NCBI RefSeq assembly: GCF_006516955.1
Contig: NZ_VHLG01000015.1
Span: 62,001-126,000, forward strand
Source: Martelella alba
Lineage (GTDB): Bacteria; Pseudomonadota; Alphaproteobacteria; Rhizobiales; Rhizobiaceae
Direction: 5' to 3'
Length of the DNA: 64,000 bases
In this document: piece after piece, positions 38,400 through 46,645 of the stretch
Numbering within the stretch: the first letter of the stretch is position 1
How the letters are laid out: every line of letters begins with the position of its first letter
The notes under the pieces: model-generated
The model's input: only the letters and a program-made list of their open reading frames with translations
The model's database searches: none
Told to the model about the DNA's origin: nothing
Made by a program: the position numbers and the translations under genes

Positions 38400-38761
38400 A
38401 TCTGTGCTGGTAAGCCACCGGCAGGCTCTTTTCCAATTGCGAGGAAGTTCGACGGCTACTCGGCCGCTGTCGCCATAGACCTCGAAAACGGGCTTAGTCC
38501 GACGCTTTGCGACGCGCGATAGATGCCAGCGGCATCGAACACCAGAACGGGATTGCCCGTTCTGGCAACTGCGACAGGACCGCCGCCTTCAACGTCCGGT
38601 CCCGTCATATTTTCATCATTGCCGCAATATCGCGGGAGGCGATCTTTGACAGATGTTGTTCGTCCATGAGGCGTGCGAGGCATAAGGACGAGCCCCGTCA
38701 GGCAAGGCCGGAACTTCAGATCATGCTGGCCGGGCAGCATGATCATGAAAGGATTGATCCA
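38400..38761. other. Intergenic stretch, possible gene remnant
   Basis: 362 bp with no convincing gene. A minus-strand frame at 38456-38746 (96 codons) ends with a segment that looks protein-like (EGGGPVAVARTGNPVLVFD) but has no good ribosome site and matches nothing I recognise; it may be a decayed fragment. Two perfect short hairpins occur: CCAGAACGGG/CCCGTTCTGG at 38544-38567, and ATCATGCTG/CAGCATGAT at 38720-38743, the latter 18 nt past the aldo/keto reductase stop and perhaps its 3' end. Confidence 0.35.
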
Positions 38762-39715
38762 TCAGCGCCCGGCCTCACTCAGCGCGGCAAGCTCATCTTC
38801 AGCCAGCGTCAAACCGGCCGCCCGGGCAAAGCTTTCAACCTGTTCGACAGTGGTGGCACTGGCAATCGGCGCCGTTACACCCTTGCGCGCGATCAGCCAG
38901 GCAAGAGCCACTTCCGCCGGCTTGGCAGAATGGGCAGCGGCGACCTCCTCGAGAACATCCAGCAGTTTCATGCCCCGTTCGGTCAGATATTTTTCCACCA
39001 TACCGGCACGCTTGCGGCCTTTAAGATCGGCATCGGAGCGATATTTGCCGGAGAGGAATCCGGAGGCAAGACTGAAATAAGTGATCACGCCGAGGTCTTC
39101 CTTAATCGCAAGATCACGCAAGGGACCATCGAAACCGTCACGGTCGTAGAGATTATATTCCGGCTGAAGCACCTGGTAGGCTGGCAGACCCTCGGCGCTT
39201 GCAACGCCAAGAGCGCTTGCCACCATTTCCGCATCGTAATTCGATGCGCCGATTGCGCCAATCTTGCCGGCCTTTATAAGCTTGTCATAGGCGTCCAATG
39301 TTTCGGCATGGGTAACGCTGGCATCTGGCCAGTGGGAAAAATAGAGATCGATATGGTCAGTCTGAAGCCGCTTCAGCGACCGCTCGACCGCTTCGAGGAT
39401 CCAGCGCCCGGAAAGCCCCTTTTCGCCCGGTCCGCCCATATCCGAGCCGACCTTGGTAAACAGCGCCACCCTGTCGCGCATGCCCGGACGGGCCGCGAAC
39501 CAGCGCCCGAGGATGGTCTCGGATTCACCGCCCTTATTGCCATCGACCCAGGCGGAATAGACATCTGCCGTATCGATGGCATTGAAGCCGTGATCGATGA
39601 AGGCATCCAGCACGCGGAAGCTTTCCGCCTCATCAAGCGTCCAGCCGAAAACATTGCCGCCAAAGACAATCGGCGCGATCTCAAGCCCGGTCTTTCCGAG
39701 CGGTTTCCTGTTCAT
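38762..39715 (-). CDS. Aldo/keto reductase
   Basis: A 317-residue (beta/alpha)8 NADPH-dependent reductase. Catalytic tetrad by pattern: Asp in NAIDTADVYSAW, Tyr of the same segment, Lys in LFTKVGSDMGG and His in LYFSHWPD. The cofactor end is seen in IASATTVEQVESFARA. Closest outline is the YajO/general-stress-protein AKR type. Last gene of a five-gene minus-strand operon, 30 nt after the DoxX-like gene; AAGGA precedes the ATG. Confidence 0.9.
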   Translation of the reverse strand: MNRKPLGKTGLEIAPIVFGGNVFGWTLDEAESFRVLDAFIDHGFNAIDTADVYSAWVDGNKGGESETILGRWFAARPGMRDRVALFTKVGSDMGGPGEKGLSGRWILEAVERSLKRLQTDHIDLYFSHWPDASVTHAETLDAYDKLIKAGKIGAIGASNYDAEMVASALGVASAEGLPAYQVLQPEYNLYDRDGFDGPLRDLAIKEDLGVITYFSLASGFLSGKYRSDADLKGRKRAGMVEKYLTERGMKLLDVLEEVAAAHSAKPAEVALAWLIARKGVTAPIASATTVEQVESFARAAGLTLAEDELAALSEAGR

Positions 39716-39745
39716 CGATCAGATCCTTTCATGATTTTCGAAGTT

Positions 39746-40186
39746 TCAGTGCAGCGCATGGGCAGGCGCATCGAAGCGTTTGAAGGTCTTCATGGCGAAA
39801 GCACCGGGGCCGAGAATGGCAAGCACGATCTGCATGAAGATCCACAGCATCGGGAATTCGTAGCCGCCATGAATGGCCCAGATCCCGTTCGGAACCCAGA
39901 CTTCCAGTGCCGGCAGCAGGATGACCAGAAGGGCAAGCGACATGGTGCGCACATAAAGGCCGAGCACCATGCAGATGACAGCGATCACTTCCAGCGTGAT
40001 ATCGCCCCAGGCAAACCAGGCAGGATAGCCAAGGCCGACAAACATATGCTCCGTCGCGCCCATGCCCTGATGAATAACCTTGTAGCACCAGTGGACGCCC
40101 CAATAGAGGGCCAAAACCAGACGCATGAGAAAAATGCCGTAGGGCGTTGCCCCCTTCGCCTCTTCAAAGGCGTTGAGAAATTTCAT
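39746..40186 (-). CDS. DoxX-like small membrane protein
   Basis: A 146-residue protein with four hydrophobic helices (about 17-37, 55-78, 82-96, 108-130), the pattern of DoxX/DoxD-like quinone-interacting membrane proteins. Start at MKFLNAFEE with GGAG upstream. It lies between an SDR and an aldo/keto reductase gene, so a role in linking those redox reactions to the membrane quinone pool is possible but unproven. Confidence 0.7.
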   Translation of the reverse strand: MKFLNAFEEAKGATPYGIFLMRLVLALYWGVHWCYKVIHQGMGATEHMFVGLGYPAWFAWGDITLEVIAVICMVLGLYVRTMSLALLVILLPALEVWVPNGIWAIHGGYEFPMLWIFMQIVLAILGPGAFAMKTFKRFDAPAHALH

Positions 40187-40219
40187 GTTTCTTCTCCTTC
40201 AAACTCTTTTCAGACGAGG

Positions 40220-40930
40220 TCAGGCGATGGCCCCTCCGCCATCGACAAAGACCGTCGAGCCGGTCATGTACGGGTTCGCCATGAAGGCAAGCGCCTGTAT
40301 GGCCACGTCTTCCGGCGTACCGACCCGCCCTGTTGGCAGGCGCGCTGCGGCGCCCTCAAACATCGCCTGCCGGCCATCGCCGGCAAGCGTGTCATACATC
40401 TCCGTCATGATCAGGCCCGGGGCGACGCAATTGACGCGCACGGGCGCAAATTCAAGCGCCAGACCGCGGGCCAGCCCTTCCATTCCTGCATTGATGGCGC
40501 CCTGAATGGCAGCCCCTGCTTTCGGCCGCGCCGAAAGAAAGCCGGTGGTAAAGGTCAGCGAGCCACCATCGACAATGCGGGCGGCGCGAGCCAGCCGGTA
40601 TGCACCCCAGAATTTCGAATTGAACGACGCATAAGCATCCTCAAGCGGCAGGTCCCGCACCGCCGCAACCCTGGTGCTTGCGGCGGATGAAAACACATGA
40701 TCAAAGGGATCACGGGTGGCAAAAAAAGCCTCCAGCATGGCCGCATCGCCGGTATCAAGAACCGTCCCTTCCACCGATCCGGTGAGGCGCGCCAGTGCCC
40801 CGGCGACCTTCTCCCGCGCGCGCGACGCGATCGTCACGGCGGCACCCTGTTCAAGTGCTGCCTTTGCCACGCCGAAACCGATACCGGATGAACCGCCCAG
40901 TACCAGCAGTTTCTGTCCTTCAAGCATCAT
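40220..40930 (-). CDS. SDR-fold protein lacking the YxxxK catalytic motif
   Basis: A 236-residue Rossmann protein: cofactor motif GGSSGIGFG near residues 10-18, and C-terminal VDGGGAIA typical of SDRs. At the place where SDRs carry Tyr-x-x-x-Lys this protein reads GAAIQGAINAGMEGLARGLA, without Tyr or Lys; the upstream Ser is in TFTTGFLSARP. It may use other residues or be non-catalytic. I use the ATG at 40930, 1 nt after the VOC gene stop; the frame opens 19 codons earlier inside that gene. Same operon as the VOC and AKR genes. Confidence 0.82.
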   Translation of the reverse strand: MMLEGQKLLVLGGSSGIGFGVAKAALEQGAAVTIASRAREKVAGALARLTGSVEGTVLDTGDAAMLEAFFATRDPFDHVFSSAASTRVAAVRDLPLEDAYASFNSKFWGAYRLARAARIVDGGSLTFTTGFLSARPKAGAAIQGAINAGMEGLARGLALEFAPVRVNCVAPGLIMTEMYDTLAGDGRQAMFEGAAARLPTGRVGTPEDVAIQALAFMANPYMTGSTVFVDGGGAIA

Positions 40931-40931
40931 G

Positions 40932-41462
40932 TCATTTGTCCTTATCGCTGCCCGGCAGCCAGCGCTCAGCCGCAGTGCCTGGGTCATAGGTCATGGGCGA
41001 AGAAAAGCGCTCGAACTCGATCAGCAAACCCCAGGGTGTCAGTCCGAAACGACCGAGATTGCCCGGCCCCTCTTCCTGACCGGTCAGCCCGTAAGGGCCT
41101 TCCAGCAGCGTGCCGCCTGCCTCCGCAAAGCGTTTTGCCGCCGCTTCGATATCATCAACGTTGATCGAGAAATGGCTGATGCCGATATCGGCGATATTGC
41201 CGCCGCCCGGCATTCCGGGCCGATCAATCTCGAAAATCTCGATATTGGCGCCATTGGCGAGACGCAGCATCGAAACGGCGACGATGGCCGTTTGGGCATT
41301 CAAGCCGTTTTTGGCAGCAAGATCCGCGCCTTTCAGCGGCGCTTTCGTCTTGTCGGTCAGCGAGAACAGCACTTCAGCACCAAAGGCTTCAGCGAAGAAG
41401 GCAACGGCCTCTTCGTGATCAGGCACGGTAATGCCGATATGTTCGATACCCCGGATGGTCAT
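40932..41462 (-). CDS. VOC-family protein (glyoxalase/bleomycin resistance fold)
   Basis: A 176-residue vicinal-oxygen-chelate protein with two beta-alpha-beta-beta-beta modules: IEHIGITVPDHEEAVAFFAEAFGAEV and ISHFSINVDDIEAAAKRFAEAGG. Possible metal ligands H8 and H97 (by count, approximate) and Glu in LIEFERF. The ATG overlaps the preceding stop (ATGA). Substrate may be a product of the SDR upstream; epimerase, lyase or dioxygenase activity cannot be distinguished. Confidence 0.82.
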   Translation of the reverse strand: MTIRGIEHIGITVPDHEEAVAFFAEAFGAEVLFSLTDKTKAPLKGADLAAKNGLNAQTAIVAVSMLRLANGANIEIFEIDRPGMPGGGNIADIGISHFSINVDDIEAAAKRFAEAGGTLLEGPYGLTGQEEGPGNLGRFGLTPWGLLIEFERFSSPMTYDPGTAAERWLPGSDKDK

Positions 41463-42550
41463 GGAATGATCTTCCTTTCGCGGAATTCGTCAAACAGACG
41501 GATGAACATCGTTTCACTGTCAACAGCCGAGGCAAAGCCAGCCTGACGGATCCGTGTGGTCGAGGAAATGACGTCCCAGTCGCAATTGAAGATGAAATCT
41601 CCAAAACCCCAGGCGGCGACCTTGTCAAAGGGCACATCGGCAAGACCGTATTTCGCCTTGATCGCGCCCCACAGCGGCGCCTTGTCAGCCATCATGGTCG
41701 CAAGACTGATCGGCATCGGCTCCGCCGGGTCCATGTCGAAATAGGCAGCGATGCGCTTCCACAGATGCGACCAGCGGAAGATATCACCATTGGTGAGGTT
41801 GTAGGCGGTATCGGCCGGTGCTTTCGTTGCGGCGAAGACGGAACCTTCCGCGAGCTGGGCAGCATCCGTCACCTGGGCCAGCTTGCCATAGCATGTGGGT
41901 GATCCCGGAAACCGCAATGGCAGGCCCAGTTCCTTCGAAATCGCTGCATAGACGGCGATCACCATGGCAAGGTTCATTGGATTGCCGATGGCAAAGCCGC
42001 AAACCACATCCGGCCGCAGCACCACGAATGACCAGGCTTTTCCCCTGGCAAAGGCCTTCAGCCAGTCCTCCTGATCATAATAGAACAGCGGCGGCATGAC
42101 CCGCGGATCATCCTCATGGGCCGGGGTGGCAAAGGCACCGAGATGAGCGCCGTAATATTTCGCACCTTCATAGAGCAGGACCCGCTCCAGCGCGGGTGAT
42201 ACCGCCTCCGCTGCGCTGATGCAGTTTTTCAGCATCGCCAGGTTGACGTCGACCTGCGCTTTGGGATCATCAAATTCCTGATAGGCCGCATAAAACACAT
42301 GGGTGAAAGGCCCGGCAGCGGCAATCGCCAACCGCGCGGCCGTCTCGTCGGTGAGATCGACCGACAGATAATGCGCCGCAGTTTCAAAATCCGGCTCCCG
42401 GCGGGACAAGGCGGTAACGGTCCAGCCCAGCCTATCAGCGAGATAAGTCACCAGATTGCGACCAATGACGCCAAGCCCGCCCGCGACCAGGGCATGCGGG
42501 TTTTGCGTTGGTGAATTTCGGTCAGGCATGTCTTGCGGTTGCTGTTGCAT
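41459..42550 (-). CDS. PRISE-type SDR (progesterone 5-beta-reductase/iridoid synthase-like)
   Basis: A 363-residue extended SDR. Cofactor motif VAGGLGVIGRNLV, Arg in LSRREPDF for NADPH, and the PRISE-like blocks FYAAYQEF, YEGAKYYG, FYYDQEDWL, VVLRPDVVCGFA and YNLTNGDIFRWSHLWKRIA. The active-site region has Tyr in YYDQED-type context rather than a classical YxxxK. Such enzymes reduce conjugated enones (1,4-reduction). First gene of the operon, divergent from LysR. The start is uncertain between ATG 42550 and ATG 42529; I chose 42550 for its weak GTGGA ribosome site. Confidence 0.8.
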   Translation of the reverse strand: MQQQPQDMPDRNSPTQNPHALVAGGLGVIGRNLVTYLADRLGWTVTALSRREPDFETAAHYLSVDLTDETAARLAIAAAGPFTHVFYAAYQEFDDPKAQVDVNLAMLKNCISAAEAVSPALERVLLYEGAKYYGAHLGAFATPAHEDDPRVMPPLFYYDQEDWLKAFARGKAWSFVVLRPDVVCGFAIGNPMNLAMVIAVYAAISKELGLPLRFPGSPTCYGKLAQVTDAAQLAEGSVFAATKAPADTAYNLTNGDIFRWSHLWKRIAAYFDMDPAEPMPISLATMMADKAPLWGAIKAKYGLADVPFDKVAAWGFGDFIFNCDWDVISSTTRIRQAGFASAVDSETMFIRLFDEFRERKIIP

Positions 42551-42653
42551 CAAGGTGTCCACGACTTCGTATTGTCCTGCAGTCAGAGATATATTGCGAT
42601 CAGTGAAAAAGAATGCTTCAAGATTGCAAATGACTTTTCGATGGATATGAACA
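42551..42653. promoter_or_regulatory. Divergent PRISE operon/lysR promoter region
   Basis: A 103 bp AT-rich gap between divergent starts, the usual arrangement for a LysR regulator and its target operon. ATTGC occurs twice here (near 42594 and 42623) but I cannot define a clear T-N11-A site. Confidence 0.4.
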
Positions 42654-43553
42654 ATGGACGATCCGAGCCTGATGCGCCTGTTCGTGGCGATTGCCGAGCG
42701 CGGCTCGCTTTCCGCGGTCTCGCGCGCCTGGGGCGTTGCGCCATCAACGGTGACGCTCGGGCTGAAGCAGCTTGAGGAGCGGATCGGTACCCAGCTGATC
42801 AACCGCACCACCCGCAGCATGGCGCTGACGCCGGAGGGCGAGCGGTTTCTGCAGGAATGCCGCCGTGTCCTGACAGATCTCGACACGCTGATGGGCAGTT
42901 TCTCCGAGGACGGGCCACTCTCGGGCACGATCCGGATGACGGCGACCATGGACCTCGGCCGTCAGCGCATTGCGCCCCTGATTGAGACATTCATGAGGCG
43001 CCACCCTGACGTCAATGTGCAGCTCTATCTCAGTGATTCCGTTGTTGACCTGGTCGATGCGGGACTTGATCTCGGCCTGCGCACCGGTCCATTGCAGAGT
43101 TCAGATCTGCGCGCCCGCCTGATCGTGCGCGGTCACAAATGTGTCTGTGCGGCACCCGCCTACTGGGCCCGGCATGGCAAACCCGCCCTTCCCGAAGACC
43201 TTGCCGGACATAATTGCATGGTCTTTGCCACGCCAGGAGAAACCCAGACAAGCTGGCAGTTTGGCAATAAGGGCAAGCGCTTCCGTGTCCGTATTCACGG
43301 TGACCGCACCGCCAATGACGGCCAGGTACTGAAGGATTGGGCGATCGCTGGCGCCGGCGTGGTGCTGAAATCAACCTTCGACATTGCCCTCGACCTTGCG
43401 GCCGGACGACTTGAGGCGGCGCTCGAGCCCTTTACGACGGAGGCGACCAATCTTTACGCCGTCTTTCCGCCGCGACAGCGTCAGCCCCGGTGGCTGGAAG
43501 CCTTTCTTGACCATCTGAGCGAGGGCCTGTCCGCCGGCCTGCCCTCAAAATAG
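42654..43553 (+). CDS. LysR-family regulator of the redox operon
   Basis: A 299-residue LysR protein. N-terminal HTH at 3-62 (RLFVAIAERGSLSAVSRAWGVAPSTVTLGLKQLEERIGTQL, split across helix 2-3), effector-binding domain from about 90 (ALSGTIRMTATMDLGRQ-like segment, VDAGLDLGLRTGPL, DWAIAGAGVVLKS). Outline fits the CrgA/PA-type group that controls neighbouring oxidoreductases. Divergent from the PRISE-VOC-SDR-DoxX-AKR operon, so probably its activator. Inducer unknown. Confidence 0.9.
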   Translation: MDDPSLMRLFVAIAERGSLSAVSRAWGVAPSTVTLGLKQLEERIGTQLINRTTRSMALTPEGERFLQECRRVLTDLDTLMGSFSEDGPLSGTIRMTATMDLGRQRIAPLIETFMRRHPDVNVQLYLSDSVVDLVDAGLDLGLRTGPLQSSDLRARLIVRGHKCVCAAPAYWARHGKPALPEDLAGHNCMVFATPGETQTSWQFGNKGKRFRVRIHGDRTANDGQVLKDWAIAGAGVVLKSTFDIALDLAAGRLEAALEPFTTEATNLYAVFPPRQRQPRWLEAFLDHLSEGLSAGLPSK

Positions 43554-43711
43554 CGCAGTCCAACCAGAGACGCGGGCTGCCTCATCAAGTGGCCGGATCT
43601 GCATCGCTCCCCCTGTTGCAAAGCCGGTATGAAACTATGCGAACTTTGCGATACCCTCGGCGCAGATCGCCCGATAAGGTCGCCTGCGAAAACAAGCATG
43701 CGGGGAAAGCA

Positions 43712-44758
43712 ATGCAAAATCCGGCACCTATCAGACCACGAGCCCTCGGCATTGCCTTCGGCCGCCACGAGACCGGACCGCTGAACGCCATTACCGATGT
43801 TGCCGGTGTTATGGTTGGCCATGCGACCCTGATTGAAGGCGATCGCACCCGTACGGGCGCGACGGCGATCCTGCCGCATGATGGCAATCTTTTTCAAGAC
43901 AAGGTGCCAGCCGGTTTCAAGGTACTGAACGGATACGGCAAATTCGCCGGCAGCACGCAGATCTTTGAGCTTGGGGAAATCGAAACTCCGATCCTTTTGA
44001 CCAACACGCTTGCCGTTGGCCGCGCGATCGAGGCAATCAACCGCTTCACGTTGGAACAGCCCGGCAATGAGCGCGTCACCTCGCTCAATGCAGTGGTCGG
44101 CGAAACCAATGATTCCCGCCTCAACGATATCCGCGCACAAAGACCGAGCACCAGCGAAATGATTGCCGCGATCAAGATCGCGCGCGGCGGGCCGGTTTCG
44201 GAAGGCGCCGTCGGGGCCGGGACCGGGACCGTTGCCTTCGGCCTGAAAGGCGGCATCGGAACCGCCTCGCGCCGGGTCGCGATCGCCGGAGAAAACTATA
44301 CGCTCGGCGTCCTCGTCCAATCCAATTTCGGCGGCAGTCTGCGCATCGACGGACGCCCGCATGACAATGACATTCACGCCGACAAGGACGGCTCCATCGT
44401 CATGGTTCTGGCGACCGACGCACCACTTCTGTCACGCAATCTGACCCGTCTTGCCGAGCGCTGTTTCGGCGGGCTTGCCCGCACGGGTGCCGCGCTTTCC
44501 AACGGATCCGGCGATTATGCGCTGGCCTTCTCCACCCATGAGGCCGTTCGGCGAACGCCGAAACGCCGGCGTGGTGTCGCATCGGCTGACGAGCTGGCCA
44601 ATGAGAGCATCTCGCCCCTGTTTGAGGCCGCGATCGAGGCAAGCGAAGAAGCCATCATCAATTCGCTCGCCATGGCGGTCCCGATGGAAGGTTACGACAC
44701 CGCCAGGGCCCGGCCCTCATTCTTTGACGCTCTGAGACTGCCCGCACAGAGCAGCTGA
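43712..44758 (+). CDS. dmpA: DmpA-type beta-peptidyl/D-esterase aminopeptidase (P1 family)
   Basis: A 348-residue Ntn-like hydrolase made as a precursor that cuts itself to expose a nucleophilic Ser. By family pattern the cleavage is at G227-S228 in KDGSIVMVLATDAPLL. Other blocks: NAITDVAGVMVGHATL at the start, ARGGPVSEGAVGAGTGTVAFGLKGGIGTASR and ALSNGSGDYALAFS. Ochrobactrum DmpA releases N-terminal L- and D-residues from peptide amides and esters; relatives cut beta-peptides. I use the ATG at 43712 (GGGGAAAGC upstream) over a frame opening at 43589. Followed by a D-amino acid transaminase gene 32 nt later. Confidence 0.9.
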   Translation: MQNPAPIRPRALGIAFGRHETGPLNAITDVAGVMVGHATLIEGDRTRTGATAILPHDGNLFQDKVPAGFKVLNGYGKFAGSTQIFELGEIETPILLTNTLAVGRAIEAINRFTLEQPGNERVTSLNAVVGETNDSRLNDIRAQRPSTSEMIAAIKIARGGPVSEGAVGAGTGTVAFGLKGGIGTASRRVAIAGENYTLGVLVQSNFGGSLRIDGRPHDNDIHADKDGSIVMVLATDAPLLSRNLTRLAERCFGGLARTGAALSNGSGDYALAFSTHEAVRRTPKRRRGVASADELANESISPLFEAAIEASEEAIINSLAMAVPMEGYDTARARPSFFDALRLPAQSS

Positions 44759-44790
44759 CCCCTTTTCAATCCTGACCGAAAGGAACTCCC

Positions 44791-45657
44791 ATGTCCGGTG
44801 AACGGACCCGCATTGTCTATCTGAACGGCGCCTTTCTACGAGAAAACGAAGCCCATATTTCCATTTTTGACCGCGGTTTTCTGTTTGGCGACGGCATTTA
44901 CGAAGTCACTGCCGTGCTGGATGGCAAGCTGATCGACAGCGACCTGCATATGGCCCGCCTTGAACGCAGTGTCCGTGAGATCGAAGGCAGGCTGCCGATC
45001 ACGACCGATGCGATCGTTGCTATCGAGAAGAAGCTGATCGCCGATAACGGCCTCACAGAAGGTGTCGTCTATCTCCAGTTCACCCGCGGCGCCGAGGACC
45101 GGAATTTCCTCTATTCCGACGATCTCAAGCCGACCCTGCTGCTGTTCACCCAGGAAAAAACCATCGAACATGCGGCAAGCGCCGAAAAGGGCATCAAGGT
45201 CAAGACCGTTCCTGACCAGCGCTGGGCCCGGCGCGACATCAAGACGATCTGCCTTCTGCCACAGGTCATCGCCAAGCGGGAAGCCAAAGCGGCCGGTTGC
45301 GGTGAGGCCTGGATGCTGGATGGAGACTTTGTCACCGAGGGTGCTTCCTCGACCGCCTATCTGATCACCCGTGACGGCAAGATCATCACCCGCGGCAACA
45401 GCCAGATCACCCTGCCCGGCTGCACCCGGCTCGCCATTCTGGATCTGGCGCGCGAAGCCGATCTCGCCATCGAAGAACGCCCCTTCACCTTGAAAGAAGC
45501 GCTGGATGCCGAAGAAATCTGCCTGACCAGTGCATCCAATTTCATCGCACCTATTGTTGAAATCGATGGCAAGCCGGTCGGCGAGGGAAAACCCGGCCCG
45601 GTCTATCACCGTTTGCGCGAACTCTATATCGAAAACGCCCGTAAAAACGGCATCTGA
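44791..45657 (+). CDS. dat: D-amino acid aminotransferase (class IV PLP)
   Basis: A 288-residue fold-type IV transaminase. PLP lysine K151 in RRDIKTICLLPQVIAKREA; D-specific pattern with SIFDRGFLFGDGIYEVTAV, LQFTRGAEDRNF, EGASSTAYLITRDGKIITR and GCTRLAILDLA. It moves the amino group of D-alanine and other D-amino acids to 2-oxoglutarate, giving D-glutamate and keto acids. Forms a two-gene unit with dmpA; AGGA precedes the ATG. With the D-aminopeptidase across the gap it defines a D-amino acid theme. Confidence 0.9.
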   Translation: MSGERTRIVYLNGAFLRENEAHISIFDRGFLFGDGIYEVTAVLDGKLIDSDLHMARLERSVREIEGRLPITTDAIVAIEKKLIADNGLTEGVVYLQFTRGAEDRNFLYSDDLKPTLLLFTQEKTIEHAASAEKGIKVKTVPDQRWARRDIKTICLLPQVIAKREAKAAGCGEAWMLDGDFVTEGASSTAYLITRDGKIITRGNSQITLPGCTRLAILDLAREADLAIEERPFTLKEALDAEEICLTSASNFIAPIVEIDGKPVGEGKPGPVYHRLRELYIENARKNGI

Positions 45658-45665
45658 GGCAGCTC

Positions 45666-46559
45666 TTAAAAATCAGGGCGGGCCAGTTCCGCCCAGATCT
45701 GCTCGACAATGGCGCGCCGGTTTTCGCGCGAGCGATAAAGTCTGATATCAACGTCGATGCGCCAGTCACCCGACCCGGCCTCGACCAGCGTTCCGGTTGC
45801 AATTTCCGCATGCACCAGGCTTTCGGGTACCCAGACCACGCCCCAGCCGGCCGCAGCCATGGCCTTCAGCCCGACAGACATGCTGCCGACATGAACGCGG
45901 TTTTCAACCGGCAAGCGATCGGCCAGCGCGCCGGAAACCAGCTGCCCGAAAAACGAAACTTTCTGATAGGCGACCGAGTGAAAGCCGTTCTCGATCCTGT
46001 GCAACGGCGTCCCGTCAGGCGCGGGCGCACTGACGGGCAAAATGGTCTCGCTACCGAGGTGACAATATTCGAACTGACCCGGATCAAGCAGCATCGGCAC
46101 CACGGGATGCTGATAAGTCAAAAGGAAGTCCGACCGGCCGTCGACCAGCGAGACGACATTATCCTCCAGTGAGCCGGAATCGGGCAGCATCTGCGATGCA
46201 AGCTGACCAATCCTCTGATCCAGCCGGCTGAACCAGGCCGGAAAGAAGGTGAAGGATAACGTATGCAGGGCCGTCAGCGTTACCTGCCGCGCCTCTGCCA
46301 TTTCTTCCGCCTGAAAACTTTTGCGGACATCATAGAGATCCTGCAGCATCTGCGTGGCAACCGGCAGGAAACGGACCCCCGCATCTGTCAGGCGCGAGGG
46401 ATAGGTGGCGCGATCGACCAGCGTCGTCCCGAGCCAGGCTTCAAGCTGCCGGATACGACGCGAAAAGGCGGACTGGGTAACATGCCGTTCCTCCGCCGCC
46501 CGGGAGAAGTTGAGCGTCGACGCCAGCGCCAGAAAATCCTCAAGCCATTTCACTTCCAT
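45666..46559 (-). CDS. LysR-family regulator at the D-peptide locus
   Basis: A 297-residue LysR protein: HTH at 1-60 (WLEDFLALASTLNFSRAA, TQSAFSRRIRQLEAWLG), effector domain from about 90 with GSLEDNVVSLVDGRSDFLLTY and AMAAAGWGVVWVPESL. It ends 8 bp from the convergent dat gene and lies 86 bp after the D-aminopeptidase gene on the same strand, so it may be the last gene of the ABC/D-aminopeptidase operon. Probably regulates D-amino acid or D-peptide use. Confidence 0.88.
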   Translation of the reverse strand: MEVKWLEDFLALASTLNFSRAAEERHVTQSAFSRRIRQLEAWLGTTLVDRATYPSRLTDAGVRFLPVATQMLQDLYDVRKSFQAEEMAEARQVTLTALHTLSFTFFPAWFSRLDQRIGQLASQMLPDSGSLEDNVVSLVDGRSDFLLTYQHPVVPMLLDPGQFEYCHLGSETILPVSAPAPDGTPLHRIENGFHSVAYQKVSFFGQLVSGALADRLPVENRVHVGSMSVGLKAMAAAGWGVVWVPESLVHAEIATGTLVEAGSGDWRIDVDIRLYRSRENRRAIVEQIWAELARPDF

Positions 46560-46645
46560 AGCGCATTCCTGAGCGATAGCCCGCTATCCGGGCCGAAGCT
46601 GGCCTTCTGTAAGGCTTCAGGCGCATTTTGGCAATCGCGAACGAC

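Noticed and set aside
38456-38746. A 96-codon minus-strand frame as a gene
   Set aside because: No ribosome site or recognised family, and it lies in a repeat-bearing gap. At most a remnant; kept only as a note on that stretch.
38507-40690. A 727-codon plus-strand frame
   Set aside because: It lies antisense to the aldo/keto reductase, DoxX-like and SDR genes, which have clear motifs and ribosome sites. The translation is rich in H, R, D and Q without domain pattern, typical of an antisense shadow in GC-rich DNA.
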